Source: Ectopseudomonas composti (GTDB lineage Bacteria; Pseudomonadota; Gammaproteobacteria; Pseudomonadales; Pseudomonadaceae). From it: a stretch of 64,000 nt of DNA. How positions within the stretch are numbered: position 1 is the stretch's first letter; every line of letters begins with the position of its first letter. The notes beneath the pieces are model-generated. The model was not told where the DNA came from. It ran no database searches and saw nothing but the letters and a program-made list of their open reading frames with translations. Below, piece after piece: positions 43,504 to 51,848 of the stretch. The stretch lies in the NCBI RefSeq assembly GCF_001567565.1, contig NZ_LSSW01000022.1, positions 434,001 through 498,000 on the forward strand, written 5' to 3'. The position numbers and the translations under genes are program-made.

Positions 43504-44614
43504 TAGTCGAGTGCCGTTTGCGTCGAGCGAAAAGGGGCTTCATTTTGTGTTGGCCTTCAGAGCCGCTATTAGGCGAATCAGCCCATAGCAAGGCAATTGA
43601 ATTGTTTGGCGTATTGTGTTCAAGGACTAAAGGGAGCCCGCAATTTCTATACCCAAACCAGATGTCGTTCCCCACATGCTTATCTTCAATACCCTTGTCG
43701 TAATGAGCTTTGATGAGATCTATTAGCTCTGGAGGGGGCGTGTTGTCATTAACGACAATGGACTCTGGAAGCACATAGGAATATGTGGCGCTGTAGCTGA
43801 ATTCCTCATGGCTCTCGCTAAAGCGCGCAAGTCGATCGTTGATCGTTTTTTCGGCTTGGGACGAGGCTAAATAATGGTGAGTATACAGGTGGCAATTTTT
43901 GGCGAGGATCTGGCCTACTTTTGCTTTGTTAGTATTGTAAAATTTGCTTATTTTCCCCTTCCACTCTCCTTTTTCCTCATCGAGGCGGAGCAGAGAATCA
44001 CCTGAGCCAGCAAAGTCGTCTACCAAGCATACGGCCTCAAAATGTGGTGTCTCGTCTTTATATTCTTTTTCTATCAACCACTCCGTGAGCTCTTTTGTAA
44101 GGTTTTCCCATTTCAGGTCCGACATCTCACTGAAGGGCACGACTTGCTCATTGGATATCTTTCCTTCGTTATAACGGCGGAAGACATCGATGCGCGCACC
44201 ATCGCTCAACCCTACGAAGATAGTTCGGCGACGGAGAAGCAGTAGTCGACGTTCTGCGGCAGCATCCGTCCAGGTCTCGTAAAACTGGACGCCCAGCTCC
44301 TTCGCAACTTGCTTGCGCATGAGCCTGTCCAGTTCAGGCATCATCAAGCTTACGAGGTGATGCATCTCGCGCTGAGTGATGTACACCAGTTGCTTTTTAA
44401 TAATGCTGAAGGCAACACGACGCTGGGCAACCTGCCGGAACTGACTAAGCCAGTTCAATAAGGCAACATGGAATCGAGAGGCTGGCTGAAACCCTTGGTA
44501 GCCATCGTACTTATGGGTGATCATCAACTGAAGAGCGGAGAACTCTTCCGTTGCCTCCTCGTCACTCCAGTCCAGCTGTTCAGCTAACAACCTCAGGGCA
44601 ATCTTACTCTTCAA
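43496..44614 (-). CDS. Phosphoribosyltransferase-like protein
   Basis: The 372-residue protein carries AVCLVDDFAGSGDSL at residues 194-208, matching the PRPP-binding loop (hydrophobics-DD-x3-TG/SG-T/S) of type I phosphoribosyltransferases. The helical N-terminal 110 residues and the C-terminal 150 residues are unrelated to classical purine or pyrimidine salvage enzymes. It starts with TTG in a TTGA overlap with the SIS-HAD gene, with AAGGAGGG 7 bp upstream. The substrate base is unknown. Confidence 0.72.
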   Translation of the reverse strand: MKSKIALRLLAEQLDWSDEEATEEFSALQLMITHKYDGYQGFQPASRFHVALLNWLSQFRQVAQRRVAFSIIKKQLVYITQREMHHLVSLMMPELDRLMRKQVAKELGVQFYETWTDAAAERRLLLLRRRTIFVGLSDGARIDVFRRYNEGKISNEQVVPFSEMSDLKWENLTKELTEWLIEKEYKDETPHFEAVCLVDDFAGSGDSLLRLDEEKGEWKGKISKFYNTNKAKVGQILAKNCHLYTHHYLASSQAEKTINDRLARFSESHEEFSYSATYSYVLPESIVVNDNTPPPELIDLIKAHYDKGIEDKHVGNDIWFGYRNCGLPLVLEHNTPNNSIALLWADSPNSGSEGQHKMKPLFARRKRHSTNG

Positions 44615-46542
44615 GCAACACCCTCCTTGGAAAACCGAAGCTCAAAACCTTTGTCAGTTTTCTGCAGGAAATCTAAATATTGTTGAGTGGCCCCTGCTTG
44701 ACTAGCGCCCGGAGACGCGAGGTTCCAGCACGAGGTCAACGATGCAGAAACACGGTCGGCGCTAAGGCTGCAGCCCTTGCTAAGTAACTCGTAGTCGTTA
44801 CCTTCTTCATCGCCACTGTCTCCTAGACGCAAGGCTTGGGTAAGTGGGTCAAAACCAAACCGTTCTGCAATCGCCCGTACCACGTTGTTCTTACTGGTAC
44901 GGCTATCCAATACGTCGATCGAATGGCCAGAGCAAAAAACTCTCCAGTCTCCGAGTCCTTCGGCATTGAGACGTGTACGCAGTGCCAAGCGGAGTTTTCT
45001 GGACTCCTCTGGACTGGATACTTTTATGGTCAGTTGTCCGCCTCTTACAGTATCCTCAAAGCTTTTCAAGCGAGGGTAGTAAGCAGTTGTTTTTAGCCAG
45101 CCCAAAAGGCTCAGAAAATCTGTGTTCGGTGTTGGGTGCTCGACTTTTACTTCAAGTGGTTGAAGTAGCGAACCACCGTAATAACCAACCCAAATTGCTT
45201 TGTGATACTCCGTAGGGAAAGCCTTAATAAGGTCGTCCCGAAGCGATCCACCTCGACCTGATGCGATTGAGAAGATGAGGCCATCATCGATCAGTTGGAG
45301 GATCCGCTTTGCTATGCGCGGGCACATGCCGCTAAAACGATCCTCTGCATTACATAATGTGCCGTCGAAATCACTGATGATTGCTTTGTAGACGGCTCCT
45401 TCCAGCTTGCCTTCATAGATCTTTGCCGCTACCTCAGCTTGAACCATCTCTTCTGATGAAACGCTTCGATGGTCGAACTTTCGGCGAGCCGCAAGCGAGT
45501 AGCGGTTCTCCGCTTGGCTCCATCCCTTGAAATATTGACTGCTATCCAGTCGGTAAATTTCCCGGCCAAAAGTAGGAACCGTGGGTTGCCCTGGATCGCG
45601 GTCTACCGCTCGGGCGATGGCTTCGGTTAGAAGAGTGGCCATAACTAGCCCAGAAACAACCAATTCATTCGGTTCGACACCAGGAATCTCAAGCTTAAAC
45701 GTCAATATGTCCGTGGGGAAAAGAGCTAGAGTCGCTTCAGCCAGTTCCTTAGAGTCTGCACTATAAGCGGCAATGACGGCTGTACCGTCAGCACCATCCG
45801 CCAACTGTAAATGGCGGCCATGAGCGAATTGACGATAGTCTGCGATCTCGACCTTGGCCACTGCGGACTCGGAGAGCTTAGATTCTAAATCGATAGCAAA
45901 AGACTTAGTCATTGGATCGTGCAGAACGATGAAGTTACGTCCGCCCATCGCTTTGACTGTCACATCGCTACGCCACTGATCCCGGTACCACTGCAATCGG
46001 TCTACATTAAACAGCTGCGCTAGAAACTCACGACTGGTATCCTCAGGGAAGAGCGCCCTGTGCAAAAGCAAGACTGTTGCGATCAGACTGTTCGTTGCTA
46101 AATAGCCATCTTTGCCCCAGGGCATCTCATGCGAAAAGATTCGTGTTGCCCGGTTCTCAACAGCGCGCCTGGTCAGCGGATTGTCTTTGGTGAGAGTGAG
46201 CGCCGCACACGTCATGTCCGACTGCATTGCGTACGTCGCTGCGGCCAGAACATCTGGATTGCGGCCCTCTGCAGAAAGCAACATGACTTTTGAGGTAGGA
46301 GTGAACCTGGCTTTGGCCGACAGTTCCATCGGGGTCAGCGCACGGGTAGGAGAACCATGTGCGATCTCTCGTAACTCAGCTGCTGCGAACGCTGCTGAAT
46401 ATGAGCCTCCGGAACCAATGAAGCAGGCGTATTCACCGGTCCATCTACTCAAGTACCGATGGAGGGGTAACACGACTTGCTGCGTTGCCCACACATAGGT
46501 CGCATGAATAGCATCAAGCTCCGCATGATATGGTTTTCCCAC
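44611..46542 (-). CDS. SIS-HAD fusion protein
   Basis: The 643-residue protein joins a sugar-isomerase (SIS) module with a HAD phosphatase. SIS marks are ACFIGSGGSYSAAFAAAEL (residues 39-57) and the second-lobe RQFAHGRHLQL (237-247). The HAD part starts near 385: DFDGTLC (391-397, D391 nucleophile, D393), SIASGRGG (motif II) and LRLGDSGDEEGNDYELL. The cap insertion suits Cof-type or sugar-phosphate phosphatases. It probably isomerises or deaminates and dephosphorylates a sugar phosphate. GTG start with AGGAGTGGTAA upstream; first gene of the operon. Confidence 0.82.
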   Translation of the reverse strand: MGKPYHAELDAIHATYVWATQQVVLPLHRYLSRWTGEYACFIGSGGSYSAAFAAAELREIAHGSPTRALTPMELSAKARFTPTSKVMLLSAEGRNPDVLAAATYAMQSDMTCAALTLTKDNPLTRRAVENRATRIFSHEMPWGKDGYLATNSLIATVLLLHRALFPEDTSREFLAQLFNVDRLQWYRDQWRSDVTVKAMGGRNFIVLHDPMTKSFAIDLESKLSESAVAKVEIADYRQFAHGRHLQLADGADGTAVIAAYSADSKELAEATLALFPTDILTFKLEIPGVEPNELVVSGLVMATLLTEAIARAVDRDPGQPTVPTFGREIYRLDSSQYFKGWSQAENRYSLAARRKFDHRSVSSEEMVQAEVAAKIYEGKLEGAVYKAIISDFDGTLCNAEDRFSGMCPRIAKRILQLIDDGLIFSIASGRGGSLRDDLIKAFPTEYHKAIWVGYYGGSLLQPLEVKVEHPTPNTDFLSLLGWLKTTAYYPRLKSFEDTVRGGQLTIKVSSPEESRKLRLALRTRLNAEGLGDWRVFCSGHSIDVLDSRTSKNNVVRAIAERFGFDPLTQALRLGDSGDEEGNDYELLSKGCSLSADRVSASLTSCWNLASPGASQAGATQQYLDFLQKTDKGFELRFSKEGVA

Positions 46543-46695
46543 TTACCACTCCTTCCTTGCCCGTCGACCAGCTGCACTAGTGGCACCATGCCTGTCTTCA
46601 TGCGTTAGAGCAATGGTACAAGCCCATCGAGGTGCAATATTGGCTGGCCCAGAGAAGTTGCCGTAGCTACACCGCCAGCGATCTTCCTGCTGCGA

Positions 46696-47592
46696 TTACT
46701 TTCGCGGAGGGAACATCAGGTCACCGTGCAGGGTACAGACAAGCCGATGGTCTAGCACATGGAACAATGCAGGGTTCTTATCGTCTTGGTCACCAACAAA
46801 GAAGAGATAGCTGCGCGATGTTTGCTTGGCTTTCTTGGCGTCCATGCCCTCCTTGCGGGCTACTTCTAGCTCATTCCTGAGGCGCGCGCATGCTACCGCT
46901 GACCACTCGCGCCAGTGGACGAGCACTTGGTAAGGCGAAAGCTCTCCTTCTACCCATTCCCCCGCATTGAGCGAGATGGTCAGGTGCTCGGGTGACTCGA
47001 TGGCCTGTGACCATGCCAACTCGCCATAGAACACACGCGCTTGGGCAAACCGCTCAAAACCTTTAGAACGAAGTTTTTTGAAGGCGGTTTGATAGGTCGT
47101 CGGGGCGACGCCGGGGACTTCAAGCGAGAGATGCCTATCGTAGGGGAAGCGCAAAAATGCACGGCAGATCGGGCGAATACTGTTGGCTGCGCGCCGTCCC
47201 TCTCTGCGAGCTGTGTTGCCCGTTGCGTCCTGCTGACTAACGCTCTGCGTTCGTTGTTCCGTGCGAGGCAAGGCGGGGTCTACGATCGTTCGAGCATCAA
47301 TCAGTTGTAAGCGGGCGGGGGACAAACCAGGGGAGGTCTCCAACTCGTGTTGGACACTTCCACGCTTGCCGCGAGCAATGACCTTCTTTTCTACCTCGAC
47401 CCCACAACCCTGGCCGTGAGGGTCGAGAATAAAAAAGTGGGCACGATATAGATTCTCCGGCCGGTAAGAGCGCGGGAACACTTGGGTATTGCACCCGCTG
47501 CACAGGTACCCATCCGAGTTAACTGACGCCAACAGCTTGAGGTCTTCGGCCTCTACAATTTCCTGTGTAACACGATCACGAGCGTTGTCCAT
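46696..47592 (-). CDS. Zinc-ribbon protein upstream of the SIS-HAD operon
   Basis: The 298-residue protein is unrecognised overall. Residues 25-60 hold YLCSGCNTQVFPRSYRPENLYRAHFFIL and then HGQGCGVE, a Cys2-His-Cys arrangement like the CoiA N-terminal zinc ribbon. The middle is basic and low-complexity; the C-terminal half is beta-rich (LTISLNAGEWVEGELSPYQVLVHWREW). It is on the same strand, 153 bp before the SIS-HAD gene, so it may be the operon's first gene or separate. A GTG one codon earlier is possible. Confidence 0.6.
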   Translation of the reverse strand: MDNARDRVTQEIVEAEDLKLLASVNSDGYLCSGCNTQVFPRSYRPENLYRAHFFILDPHGQGCGVEVEKKVIARGKRGSVQHELETSPGLSPARLQLIDARTIVDPALPRTEQRTQSVSQQDATGNTARREGRRAANSIRPICRAFLRFPYDRHLSLEVPGVAPTTYQTAFKKLRSKGFERFAQARVFYGELAWSQAIESPEHLTISLNAGEWVEGELSPYQVLVHWREWSAVACARLRNELEVARKEGMDAKKAKQTSRSYLFFVGDQDDKNPALFHVLDHRLVCTLHGDLMFPPRK

Positions 47593-47806
47593 CACGCTTA
47601 CTTCTCCATGGGTTGTGGGTATTCGCCTTATTCTCCGCCCAGCATACTGTCCGAAGAGATTGAGCTGTGAGGCAGTGTCGCAAAAAAAACCTGCGGTCCG
47701 CGAGCGGTCTCAGCGCACGAATGAACCTCCACATAAAGTGCTGGACGGTCCATTAATTAACCAGCGCCGATGTCGGGCTGGTGCCAACATACAACCAGAG
47801 GTTGCC

Positions 47807-48196
47807 ATGATGAAAAGTCTTATCGAGCGACTTGGGCTGCCCCAAAGCCATAAGAGCCTGCATCAGGCGACCATGGCAGGACTCCCGGTTGAGCTAACCA
47901 CGCGTTTGGCGGAAGAGCTGGGTATTGGTTCTTGCCTCGTGGCAGGCTGGATCGGCATCACTCCAGCGGCTTCCCTCATGACGCCTGCGGAGGGCGAGGC
48001 CTTCTGTCGGCTCGCGAATCTTGTCGACATGCTTCGGAACGTCTTGGAGGCAGATCAAGCCGCAGCGACTCGCTGGCTCACGTCGCCAAATATTGCGCTA
48101 GGAAACGTGCAGCCCGTTTCCCTGTTGAGCACCGAGTTCGGTGGCCGAGCTGTACACCAGGTGTTGCTCTCTATTGAGTACGGACTACCGGTTTGA
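47807..48196 (+). CDS. MbcA/ParS/Xre-type antitoxin-like protein (DUF2384)
   Basis: A 129-residue protein. It has a helical N-terminal domain (LIERLGLPQSHKSLHQATMAGLPVELTTRLAEELGI). The C-terminal toxin-binding domain reads EGEAFCRLANLVDMLRNVLEADQAAATRWLTSPNIALGNVQPVSLLSTEFGGRAVHQVL (NIALGNxxPxxLLxTxxG), the DUF2384 signature. Partners are normally RES-domain toxins encoded immediately downstream. None is seen, so this is an orphan antitoxin or a stand-alone regulator. Confidence 0.82.
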   Translation: MMKSLIERLGLPQSHKSLHQATMAGLPVELTTRLAEELGIGSCLVAGWIGITPAASLMTPAEGEAFCRLANLVDMLRNVLEADQAAATRWLTSPNIALGNVQPVSLLSTEFGGRAVHQVLLSIEYGLPV

Positions 48197-48329
48197 CTGA
48201 CTCGCTGCTTTTGCTCTCGGTCAAGAGATCTTAGGCGTTGGCTTGCCGCCCAGTTGCGTCAGCATCGGCCACCTGTCATGACTCCAAGCGTATGCTGCCA
48301 GAGGAGTCCTGGTATTCATGGAGACGGAA

Positions 48330-48560
48330 ATGACAATGCCGAATGAGCGCTCTCGCGCTGTGATAAAGACGCGAGATTTTCTCGTTGAACTGTCCCGAGA
48401 TAGCAGCCTGCCTGAAAAGGTACGGCGAGATGCCAAGTTCCTTTTGCGGCACTTCCCTACGCAGGACGATGTGTTCCTGGCGGGGCGAATAGAAGAGCAG
48501 TCGGAGACCTTGCCACTGGGCGCAATGGGGCCAGTTTTCAGCTCCTCAATTACAGACTAG
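48330..48560 (+). CDS. BPSL0761-family small protein, copy 2
   Basis: The 76-residue protein starts MTMPNERSRAVIKTRDFLVEL and aligns along its length with copy 1 at 36455 (LLRHYPSKHEVLQAGRNEEQ against LLRHFPTQDDVFLAGRIEEQ). GGAG 6 bp before the ATG supports this start over METEM. It lies on the plus strand; the two copies thus face outward around the kfrA-integrase-operon segment. Confidence 0.75.
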   Translation: MTMPNERSRAVIKTRDFLVELSRDSSLPEKVRRDAKFLLRHFPTQDDVFLAGRIEEQSETLPLGAMGPVFSSSITD

Positions 48561-48585
48561 GTTCTCATCCCGCAGAAATGATAAA

Positions 48586-48604
48586 GGCGGCCTCAGGGGC
48601 CGCC
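48586..48604. terminator. Terminator hairpin after BPSL0761 copy 2
   Basis: Perfect 7 bp arms GGCGGCC and GGCCGCC with a 5-base loop, 26 bp after the stop. No U-run; likely a shared terminator for the convergent genes. Confidence 0.55.
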
Positions 48605-48696
48605 TCGAACCAAGTTTCATCACCGGTACAGCGCCCGGGAGAGGAAGCTCTTGGGCTGCACACACAGAATAGCTGCAGGGGGATTGCGAAACCAGA

Positions 48697-48930
48697 TTAT
48701 TTTGAAGAGGGCTTTGGAGCGGAGGCTTCCCAGGTGCTCACCAGCTCATCAACCCTATCAGGGATCTGTGGCGATTTACTGAGCACAAGACAGCGGGCGG
48801 TACCGACATACTCTTCAATGAGGTAAAGGCTGTCCCCGACGTCGACCCCAAGCTCTTGGAGCACCTCGTCGGGAATGCGAATAGCTCCGTCACCATCCCA
48901 GTCTTCGATTACCACCTGCATCGATTTCAT
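48697..48930 (-). CDS. AbrB/MazE-like antitoxin-type protein
   Basis: The 77-residue protein has MQVVIEDWDGDGAIRIPDEVLQELGVDVGDSLYLIEEYVG, a swapped-hairpin AbrB DNA-binding domain. The C-terminal tail (PDRVDELVSTWEASAPKPSSK) is short and would not carry a nuclease. No MazF-like gene follows; the partner is the XRE gene just upstream (10 bp). Starts at GTG 48936 or ATG 48930 are both possible. Confidence 0.75.
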   Translation of the reverse strand: MKSMQVVIEDWDGDGAIRIPDEVLQELGVDVGDSLYLIEEYVGTARCLVLSKSPQIPDRVDELVSTWEASAPKPSSK

Positions 48931-48940
48931 CTGCACATAC

Positions 48941-49231
48941 CTACTCAGGTGACAGGCTGCTCTGAAGACTCATGATTTCTCGCTGGATCTTTTTCAGCAG
49001 CTCATCTGGCTTCAGTCCAGGCGTCTGCCGTTGGTACGCCAGAACCAGCAGCGTCAAAGGATGAATGCCGACAACCTCGGCAATCTGCTCAACCTTTTCA
49101 ATCGATGGCTTCCACTTGCCGCGCTCGATTGCACTGATATAGCTCTGGCTGGGGCCCAGCCCTTCCTGGGGGAGATCCTTCAAATTTCTCAGATTCTTGA
49201 TCACCAGACCAAGCGCTTCATTGAGTTCCAT
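48941..49231 (-). CDS. XRE-family helix-turn-helix regulator
   Basis: A 96-residue protein with HTH core LGLVIKNLRNLKDLPQEGLGPSQSYISAIERGKWKPSIEKVEQIAEVVGIHPLTLLVLAY. A C-terminal helical tail could mediate dimers. It lies in an operon with the AbrB-like protein and is divergent from the gene at 49314. The dyad GCTATATATAGC at 49284 is a likely operator. Confidence 0.85.
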   Translation of the reverse strand: MELNEALGLVIKNLRNLKDLPQEGLGPSQSYISAIERGKWKPSIEKVEQIAEVVGIHPLTLLVLAYQRQTPGLKPDELLKKIQREIMSLQSSLSPE

Positions 49232-49283
49232 TTGCTGTCTCGCAAAAGGAACGATGAAGCCTTTTTAGCGTCTCTTGGGCTAT

Positions 49284-49295
49284 GCTATATATAGC
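49284..49295. promoter_or_regulatory. Palindromic operator candidate
   Basis: GCTATATATAGC is a perfect 12 bp palindrome between the divergent XRE gene and the 49314 gene, overlapping an AT-rich -10-like region. The XRE protein is the obvious candidate ligand; the assignment is inferred from position. Confidence 0.45.
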
Positions 49296-49313
49296 TTAAA
49301 AAGGGGTGTACTG

Positions 49314-49751
49314 ATGTTTCTCACGTACAAGCGCGCTGAAATCGCGTATCCGCCGTTGTTTGGAGATGACTTCCAAATGTGGCGATTCGTCGAGCTCGAG
49401 GAGCATCGCCCTTGGTTTTACGTGGTGATCAATCGCCGCCGGAAGACCACCTCATGGCGGACGATGCTTCTGATTCCGACTGAAGAAGAGCTGGAGCACA
49501 TGCTAGAAAAGCGCGCCGAGGGGACGCTAGTCGAGGCAGTCCAGGTTGTGCTGCCCGCAAGGATAAATGGGTCCAATGATTGGACAATGGAGAGGCTGAC
49601 CGAGCTGGTAAGGGTCTATGATCCAGACGAACGAGTCTTGGGCTACGACTTCAAAACGGCATCAGGCCAGATCTACTCGCACAGGGACTGCCAGTACTCA
49701 CAGGACGGAGCCAAGCGCCAGGTCTATTGTTCGATGATCTGTCCCGCATAA
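49314..49751 (+). CDS. Hypothetical protein divergent from the XRE gene
   Basis: A 145-residue soluble protein: MFLTYKRAEIAYPPLFGDDF, then PWFYVVINRRRKTTSWRTMLLIPTEEELEHMLEKRAEG and VLGYDFKTASGQIYSHRDC. No family recognised. AAAGGGGTGTACTG precedes the ATG and the coding bias is good. Its promoter is probably controlled by the XRE protein, so it may belong to an XRE-linked regulatory or toxin-like module. Confidence 0.55.
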   Translation: MFLTYKRAEIAYPPLFGDDFQMWRFVELEEHRPWFYVVINRRRKTTSWRTMLLIPTEEELEHMLEKRAEGTLVEAVQVVLPARINGSNDWTMERLTELVRVYDPDERVLGYDFKTASGQIYSHRDCQYSQDGAKRQVYCSMICPA

Positions 49752-49809
49752 GATGGGCGCAGGCTCTCTCGGTTCTCGGTAGGGGCCACTCACTGCATTT
49801 GGCCGGCCA

Positions 49810-50406
49810 ATGAAGGCTCTTCCCGAGAAAATCCTAGACATTATTCAACAGCTTCCAGAAGGCGAAGTTCTGACACCTGGCAGATTCGTGCATCAGGGAC
49901 CTCGCCATGCTGTGCAGCGAGGGCTCTCTCGCCTGGTCGAAGGTGGAAAGCTGTTTCGTGTTGCTCGGGGCTTTTATATTGCTGCAGTCGAAACTCGGTT
50001 CGGCGCGCGCAAACTGGCACCGGAGATGATCATCCGCTCATTGGCAAATGTGCAGAGTGAGCTGATAGTCGCCACTGGGGCTAGCGTCTCCAATAAATGG
50101 GGGCTGACAACACAGGTTCCTGTTCGGTATGTCTTCCTAACCACCGGACGTTCTAGGGTGCTTCAGGTTGGCAAGACCACCGTATCGATTCGGCATGCGC
50201 CTCGATGGCTGATGGCTCTTGGCGCTACTGGAGCGGGGGATGCCATTCGAGCATTGGATTGGCTGGGCAAGGCAAGCGTAGGTGATGCCGTTTCAAAGCT
50301 TCATAAACTACTACCCGAGAGCGAATGGCGGGCTCTAGTGTCAGCTCACCGCTCATTGCCTGCCTGGATGGCGAAAGCCATCTGCGCTCGGTCGAATTGC
50401 ACCTGA
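49810..50406 (+). CDS. DUF6088/AbiEi-like antitoxin-type protein
   Basis: The 198-residue protein has an N-terminal winged helix (EKILDIIQQLPEGEVLTPGRFVHQGPRHAVQRGLSRLVEGGKLFRVARGFY). The AbiEi-type C-terminal domain follows (SELIVATGASVSNKWGLTTQVPVRYVFLTTGRSRVLQVGKTTVSIRHA). AbiEi represses its operon and counters the nucleotidyltransferase AbiEii. No AbiEii follows within the window, since the next gene is copS on the other strand. It is an orphan or regulator. Confidence 0.78.
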   Translation: MKALPEKILDIIQQLPEGEVLTPGRFVHQGPRHAVQRGLSRLVEGGKLFRVARGFYIAAVETRFGARKLAPEMIIRSLANVQSELIVATGASVSNKWGLTTQVPVRYVFLTTGRSRVLQVGKTTVSIRHAPRWLMALGATGAGDAIRALDWLGKASVGDAVSKLHKLLPESEWRALVSAHRSLPAWMAKAICARSNCT

Positions 50407-50465
50407 GCTCGCTCTGTCAAGTTGGGCTAGCTGTCTGCTGTAGTCTACTTACCGGCAGACCGACA

Positions 50466-51848
50466 TCAGCTGGGATGGGGAAGTTCAATGTGAAAGCCCG
50501 TGAGGCCAGCCGCTGAAGTACACCAAATGCGGCCTTTGTGAGCCTCGATTATGGATCGGGTGATGGCAAGCCCGAGCCCGGCATTGCTCGGGCTACCTTC
50601 GCGTCGAGCAGGGTCTACCCGGTAAAAGCGGTCGAAGAGTTTCTCTAGATGCTCCGAGCTGATTGTGTTCCCTGGGTTCTCGATGCTGAAGGTAGTTGAG
50701 TCCGCTGTCTGGCGGATCAGAACCGAAATTCTCTTTCCCGCCGGCGTGTAACGCAGCGCATTGGACAGCAAGTTGGACAGCGCTCGATCAAGCATCAGCC
50801 GATCTCCTAGCACTTGGCCTTTGCCTGTGAGCGAAAGTTCAATGCCGCGCTCTTCGGCCAGAAGGTGGTAGTAGTCAAACAGCTTGAAGACTACGTCAGC
50901 CAGTTCGATCCTGGCCTGCTCGGGGATGATCAGGCCATTATCAGCCTTGGCCAAGAACAGCATGTCATCAATCATCCGAGACATGCGCTTCAAGTCCTCC
51001 AGGTTGGAGTACAGATTCTCCTCATAGGCATTGATATCGCGTTTTTTACTCAGCACGACCTCGGTGTGGGTCATCAGATTGCTGACTGGAGTTCGTAGCT
51101 CGTGGGCAATGTCGGCCGAAAAATTGGAGAGCCTAACGAAGGCATCCTCTAGCCGAGCCAACATCGCATTGAAGGAGAGAACCAGTTGCTGAAGTTCCCG
51201 CGGCACTGGTTCGAGAGGGATTCGCTCCTGTAACGAGCGAGCGGACATCCCGGAGGCCACATGAGTGACTTGCCGCAGAGGCCTAAGGCCGCTGCGAGCA
51301 ACCACCCAGCCGAGTGCGGCACTGAACAGGGCGCTGATGACCAATCCAATCCAAAACCATCGTTGCAGCGTGTCGAAAAAGTGTGTGTGATTGGTGACGT
51401 CAAGAATCAGCAACGCAGTGAGCGGCTCAGCCTGATCGGCTACCGAGATTTGCTCCGTCATGCCACGGTACATGTGTTGGCCGTTCTGCCACTCCCACAT
51501 GCTCTGCTCATTTGCACGTCTGAAACGCTCAGGTACTTCGACTGCTCTGGGGTCGGAAAACAGTACAGAACCGTCACTGGCCAGGATAGTGGCGGCCAGA
51601 TCCTGATGGGCTCCCAGCAAAGCTCGCAACTGCGGTAATTCTTCCGAAAGGCTCGCTTCACCGCGAGCATTGTTGAGGATATGTTTGGCGGATTCGAGTT
51701 TCTCCACCAGGGCCTGCCGATCCAGCATCTTGAAGTGGTGCTGGCTGAGCATATTGAAACTCAGCCCTGCTACCGTCAGGACTGCAATTACCGCGGACAT
51801 GAACATCAGGCTCATGCGTGCGGTCAGCGAAAGGTGCTTCATATTCAC
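50466..51848 (-). CDS. copS: Heavy-metal sensor histidine kinase (CopS/CusS-like)
   Basis: The 460-residue inner-membrane kinase has two membrane segments ([19 protein letters not shown] and [20 protein letters not shown]) around a periplasmic sensor. HAMP, H-box [17 protein letters not shown]-box [10 protein letters not shown] and G-box SNAGLGLAI follow. It senses periplasmic copper and phosphorylates CopR. Its ATG overlaps the copR stop by 4 bp. Family and location in the copper locus support CopS. Confidence 0.9.
   Translation of the reverse strand: MNMKHLSLTARMSLMFMSAVIAVLTVAGLSFNMLSQHHFKMLDRQALVEKLESAKHILNNARGEASLSEELPQLRALLGAHQDLAATILASDGSVLFSDPRAVEVPERFRRANEQSMWEWQNGQHMYRGMTEQISVADQAEPLTALLILDVTNHTHFFDTLQRWFWIGLVISALFSAALGWVVARSGLRPLRQVTHVASGMSARSLQERIPLEPVPRELQQLVLSFNAMLARLEDAFVRLSNFSADIAHELRTPVSNLMTHTEVVLSKKRDINAYEENLYSNLEDLKRMSRMIDDMLFLAKADNGLIIPEQARIELADVVFKLFDYYHLLAEERGIELSLTGKGQVLGDRLMLDRALSNLLSNALRYTPAGKRISVLIRQTADSTTFSIENPGNTISSEHLEKLFDRFYRVDPARREGSPSNAGLGLAITRSIIEAHKGRIWCTSAAGLTGFHIELPHPS

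Noticed and set aside
46600..46700. Integrase N-terminal remnant (QYWLAQRSCRSYTASDLP) on the plus strand
   Set aside because: Similarity is too short and weak, and the segment lies at a gene boundary on the other strand.
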